Shown: piece by piece, positions 15,233-17,648 of the stretch | How the letters are laid out: each line of letters begins with the position of its first letter | Numbering within the stretch: the stretch's first letter is position 1 | Source of the DNA: JACKCP01 sp050253255 | Lineage (GTDB): Bacteria; Desulfobacterota; Desulfobacteria; Desulfobacterales; JACKCP01 | Direction: 5' to 3' | DNA: 17,648 nucleotides | NCBI GenBank assembly: GCA_050253255.1 | Contig: JBFWJK010000056.1 | Coordinates: 1 to 17,648, forward strand | The notes under the pieces: generated by a model | Seen by the model: only the letters and a program-made list of their open reading frames with translations | What the model was told of the DNA's origin: nothing | The model's database searches: none | Position numbers and translations under genes: made by a program

Positions 15233-15262
15233 AAAAAAACCTTTTTAATTTCTGGATTAAAA

Positions 15263-15466
15263 TTACTGCTCTGCTGAAAAAGCACCTGATTCAGAAACAG
15301 CTTTTTTTACAGTTTCAATATCAAGATTTTCATCTGCATCAAACTCTGCTTCATTTTTTTCAAGGCTTACCCTTACATTTTTAACTCCATTTACACTTTT
15401 TATTGCATTTTTTACAGTATTAACGCAATGCTCGCAGTTCATACCGTTTATCTTTAATTTTGTCAT
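15263..15466 (-). CDS. HMA-domain heavy-metal (probably copper) binding protein
   Basis: A 67-residue single-domain protein beginning MTKLKINGMNCEHC, with the M-x-C-x-x-C metal site (C11, C14) and the beta-alpha-beta pattern of CopZ/Atx1-type chaperones: VNTVKNAIKSVNGVKNVRV and ETVKKAVSESG. The family binds Cu(I), sometimes other soft metals, in the cytoplasm and hands it to P-type ATPases. No ATPase gene is in the window; the gene instead sits 30 bases before the flavoprotein gene and probably shares its transcript. The ribosome site GGAG lies 8 bases before the ATG. The 128-base divergent region upstream holds AAACTG-ttta-CAGTTT (15500-15515), a possible operator. Confidence 0.93.
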   Translation of the reverse strand: MTKLKINGMNCEHCVNTVKNAIKSVNGVKNVRVSLEKNEAEFDADENLDIETVKKAVSESGAFSAEQ

Positions 15467-15499
15467 AATAAAGACTCCGTTTTAAGAGTTAAATTTTAA

Positions 15500-15515
15500 A
15501 AACTGTTTACAGTTT
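15500..15515. promoter_or_regulatory. inverted repeat AAACTG-ttta-CAGTTT between divergent genes
   Basis: Perfect 6-bp arms with a 4-base spacer lie 34 bases upstream of the HMA gene and about 80 bases before the diiron-GGDEF gene. An overlapping GTTTA/TAAAC pair (15505-15509 with 15515-15519) shares it. Its position suits an operator for either or both divergent units; the regulator is unknown. Confidence 0.35.
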
Positions 15516-15594
15516 AAACATTAATATTTTAAACTCAACCATTATCAAATAATAACATCTTAAAATTTCCTTCAACAAAACACAGGACTAATTT

Positions 15595-17367
15595 ATGGCA
15601 CAAATAAAAATTTTGGACACCCAAAATTATGAATTTGATCAACCTGTTGAAATAGCCGAAAATATCTGGTGGGTGGGGCATTATCTTCCCGGAGATAAAT
15701 TTCAGTGTCATGTATATCTCATAGAAAACGGCAAAAATTCTGTTCTGATAGATCCTGGTTCCAAATTGACATTTAAACACACAATGAAAAAAATTGAATC
15801 TGTAACTTCTTTTTCAAATATCAAATATTTTATATGCCAGCATCAGGATCCGGACATTACAGGAGCTATGCCTCTTATTGACTCAATTATTTCAAGAAAA
15901 GATGCTGTTATTTTAAGCCATTGGAGGGCAATTGCTCTTCTTAAACATTACGGCCTTGAAATACCTTTTGAATGCGTTGAAAAAATGGGATGGCAAATTG
16001 ATATCAAAGGAAGAATTTTAAATTTTATTTTTACTCCCTATCTTCACTTTCCCGGAGCTTTCTGCACTTTTGATTCAAAATCCAAAATTCTTTTTTCAAG
16101 CGATATTTTCGGAGGCTTTACTGACGGTTTCAGCCTTGTTGCCCAGGATGAGTCATACTTTGAATCAATGCGGCCTTTTCATGAGCATTATATGCCCTCA
16201 AGGGAAATTTTATTTCATGCTGTATCAAAATTTGAAAAACTTGATGTTAAACTTATTGCTCCCCAGCACGGTTCAATTATTCCTGAAAAACTTATAAATT
16301 TTATTTACAACAGGCTCAAAAACCTTGACTGCGGACTGTTTTTAATGACCCATACAAATTCTGACATTATAAGACTTTCAAACCTAAATAAAGTATTAAG
16401 AAAATTTACAGAATCCATGGTGATTCATAAAGAATTCCATGAAATTGCAAATTCCTTATTCAATTATATAAAAGAAGTAATCCCGGTCACAAAGCTTTCA
16501 TTTTACGCTCTTACTGAAACAAATAAAGTTTTTGAATTTGATGACAAATCCATGTTTCGGGGAATTGAAGCAACAATAAATAAAAATCTTAAATCAATTT
16601 TTAAACTTTCAAAAGAAGAATTCATTGACAGATACAAGGCTCAGTTTTTTAAGATTGAAGGGAAAAATACAAAAATTATTATCCCCTTGTTTTCAATTTC
16701 AGATTTTAAAATTCATGCAATTGCAGAATTAACTCTTAAAACAAATTTTGATTTAGATCCTGAGCTTTCCCACATACTTATTGAAATAAGCACTCCTTTA
16801 AGTGTTGCTGTTGAAAGGGAAATTATTCTTAAATCAATGGAAATGGAAAGGCAAAAATTTTATGAGCAGGCAATAAGGGATCCGCTTACAGGACTTTATA
16901 CAAGGATTTATTTAAATGAGGCTTCAAAAAGACTTTTTGCTATTCATGACAGACAAAAAACGGGCCACATTTTTGCCATTGTTTTTGATATAGATTTTTT
17001 CAAATCTGTCAATGACACATTCGGACACATGGCAGGTGATAAAGTCTTAAAAAAAGTTGCAGGTATTCTTTTAACAGAAACCAGAGAAACTGATATTCAG
17101 GTAAGACTTGGAGGTGAAGAATTTGCTGTTTTTATTTCATCAACTGATAAAGAACTTCCATTTTCAATGGCTGAAAGAATACGCCTAAAAGTCGAATCTC
17201 TTAAACTTGAACCTCCAATGGAAAAAAGACAAATTACAATAAGTGCAGGAATTGCTGAAAGAAAATACGGACAAAGCCTTGAAGAGCTTATTCATAGTGC
17301 CGATATTTCGTTGTATGAGGCTAAAAACACAGGAAGAAACTGCATCTGCTCCAACTGCAGATTATGA
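15595..17367 (+). CDS. diguanylate cyclase with N-terminal flavodiiron-type (ODP-like) diiron domain
   Basis: A 590-residue soluble protein. Residues about 1-255 are a metallo-beta-lactamase fold of the flavodiiron/ODP class with ligands H83, D85, D87 (HQDPD), H151 (LHFPG), D170 (SSDIFG) and H225 (PQHG), matching the spacing of diiron oxygen-reactive proteins; no flavodoxin domain follows. Residues about 270-420 form a GAF-like domain. The C-terminus (about 430-590) is GGDEF: DPLTGLYTR, FDIDFFKSVNDTFGH, catalytic GGEEF (506-510) and an inhibitory I-site RETD (497-500). It makes c-di-GMP, so the protein most simply couples O2, NO or iron/redox state to second-messenger synthesis. That coupling is inference; GGDEF activity and I-site feedback are well supported by motifs. 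ATG 15595 has AGGA at 15583-15586. Confidence 0.92.
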   Translation: MAQIKILDTQNYEFDQPVEIAENIWWVGHYLPGDKFQCHVYLIENGKNSVLIDPGSKLTFKHTMKKIESVTSFSNIKYFICQHQDPDITGAMPLIDSIISRKDAVILSHWRAIALLKHYGLEIPFECVEKMGWQIDIKGRILNFIFTPYLHFPGAFCTFDSKSKILFSSDIFGGFTDGFSLVAQDESYFESMRPFHEHYMPSREILFHAVSKFEKLDVKLIAPQHGSIIPEKLINFIYNRLKNLDCGLFLMTHTNSDIIRLSNLNKVLRKFTESMVIHKEFHEIANSLFNYIKEVIPVTKLSFYALTETNKVFEFDDKSMFRGIEATINKNLKSIFKLSKEEFIDRYKAQFFKIEGKNTKIIIPLFSISDFKIHAIAELTLKTNFDLDPELSHILIEISTPLSVAVEREIILKSMEMERQKFYEQAIRDPLTGLYTRIYLNEASKRLFAIHDRQKTGHIFAIVFDIDFFKSVNDTFGHMAGDKVLKKVAGILLTETRETDIQVRLGGEEFAVFISSTDKELPFSMAERIRLKVESLKLEPPMEKRQITISAGIAERKYGQSLEELIHSADISLYEAKNTGRNCICSNCRL

Positions 17368-17389
17368 AAGGCTTAATTTAGCAAAATTT

Positions 17390-17426
17390 AAAGAGCAGTT
17401 CTTTAAATTTTAGAACTGCTCTTTTT
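17390..17426 (+). terminator. rho-independent terminator after the diguanylate cyclase gene
   Basis: Perfect 13-bp stem AAAGAGCAGTTCT (17390-17402) with AGAACTGCTCTTT (17412-17424), a 9-base A/T loop, and a T run ending at 17426. The A-rich 5' arm would also serve the opposite strand, so it may act bidirectionally. Confidence 0.9.
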
Positions 17427-17470
17427 GACAAGCTTTACAGTCCTCCAAATTGATCATTGAAATAACCCCC

Positions 17471-17648
17471 TGTGTCAGGATAGTTGTCACATGAGTTAAA
17501 AAACAAAATTTAAGTCAGGGTGCAGAAAGCAAGAAAAATGGTAGGATATGCAAAGTACTCAGATGAGTTTAAAAAAGCTATTGTAGAAAAGTACCTGTCA
17601 AACTCTGAAAATTCTGCTAGTTTCATAGCAAGAGAAGCCGCTATTCCA
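17471..17648 (+). mobile_element. left end of an IS3-family-like insertion sequence, cut by the window edge
   Basis: An OrfA-type transposase frame starts at 17538. IS3-family ends begin TG, and the most plausible left end is TGTGTCAGGATAGTTGTCAC from 17471, with a TGTCA repeat at 17473-17477 and 17485-17489. The boundary is inferred from the distance to orfA (67 bases). The right end and target duplication are outside the window. It lies about 45 bases past a terminator, a benign insertion site. Confidence 0.55.
17538..17648 (+). CDS. IS3-family transposase OrfA, N-terminal fragment
   Basis: Thirty-seven residues are visible, starting MVGYAKYSDEFKKAIVEKYL and ending REAAIP. The YSDEFKKAIVEKY block followed by SFIAREAAIP is the usual beginning of the small helix-turn-helix protein OrfA, which binds the element ends and is normally fused to OrfB by frameshifting. 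The frame is open to the window edge. The context AAGAAAAATG provides only a weak ribosome site, which is common for transposases. Confidence 0.8.
   Translation, partial: MVGYAKYSDEFKKAIVEKYLSNSENSASFIAREAAIP

Overview
The window looks like a chromosomal segment from an anaerobic Desulfobacterota bacterium, probably Desulfobacterales. This is inferred from the gene order nrnA-truB-rpsO-pnp-M16 peptidase-dut, the moderately A+T-rich coding style, the large hybrid sensor kinase, the acyl-CoA-type metabolism and the flavodiiron-like oxygen-sensor domain. Species cannot be fixed from the sequence alone.

Bases 1-7148 are a housekeeping block, all on the + strand: the 3' part of nrnA (nanoRNA/pAp phosphatase), truB (tRNA pseudouridine 55), rpsO (S15), pnp (PNPase), an M16 zinc peptidase, dut (dUTPase) and a YycJ/WalJ-type metallo-beta-lactamase-fold hydrolase. 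The rpsO and pnp genes each have a leader that can fold into an elaborate RNA structure, as expected for two genes classically controlled by their own products. A strong terminator separates them, and another GC-rich hairpin lies just before the M16 gene.

Bases 7399-10395 encode a 998-residue hybrid histidine kinase. It has a periplasmic NMT1/THI5-like solute-binding domain, one membrane span, two PAS domains, a kinase core and a C-terminal receiver.

Bases 10396-13153 form a metabolic/regulatory unit. A near-perfect 24-bp palindrome sits in a long-spacer promoter in front of a 4-hydroxybutyrate-type CoA-transferase, and a MerR-family regulator is encoded just downstream. The CoA-transferase frame is interrupted by one in-frame TAA (11631-11633). 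The remaining 89 codons of the family's C-terminus follow in the same frame with no other damage, and then a strong terminator. This is the most unusual observation in the window. The merR gene overlaps a YdjM/DUF457-type membrane protein gene by 8 bases.

Bases 13179-15466 are on the - strand: an EamA/DMT transporter, a nitronate-monooxygenase/FabK-type flavoprotein and a small HMA metal-binding protein that probably heads a transcription unit with the flavoprotein. Divergent from these, 15595-17367 (+) encodes a diguanylate cyclase whose N-terminus is a flavodiiron-type diiron domain with all six expected ligand positions filled. It is a plausible oxygen/redox-to-c-di-GMP sensor. After its terminator the window ends inside the left end of an IS3-type insertion sequence.

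No tRNA, rRNA or CRISPR array was seen. No gene-free stretch exceeds about 250 bases. The best candidates for something new are the interrupted but otherwise intact CoA-transferase with a possible reinitiation site, the three-way-junction-like rpsO leader, and the two fused sensor proteins.
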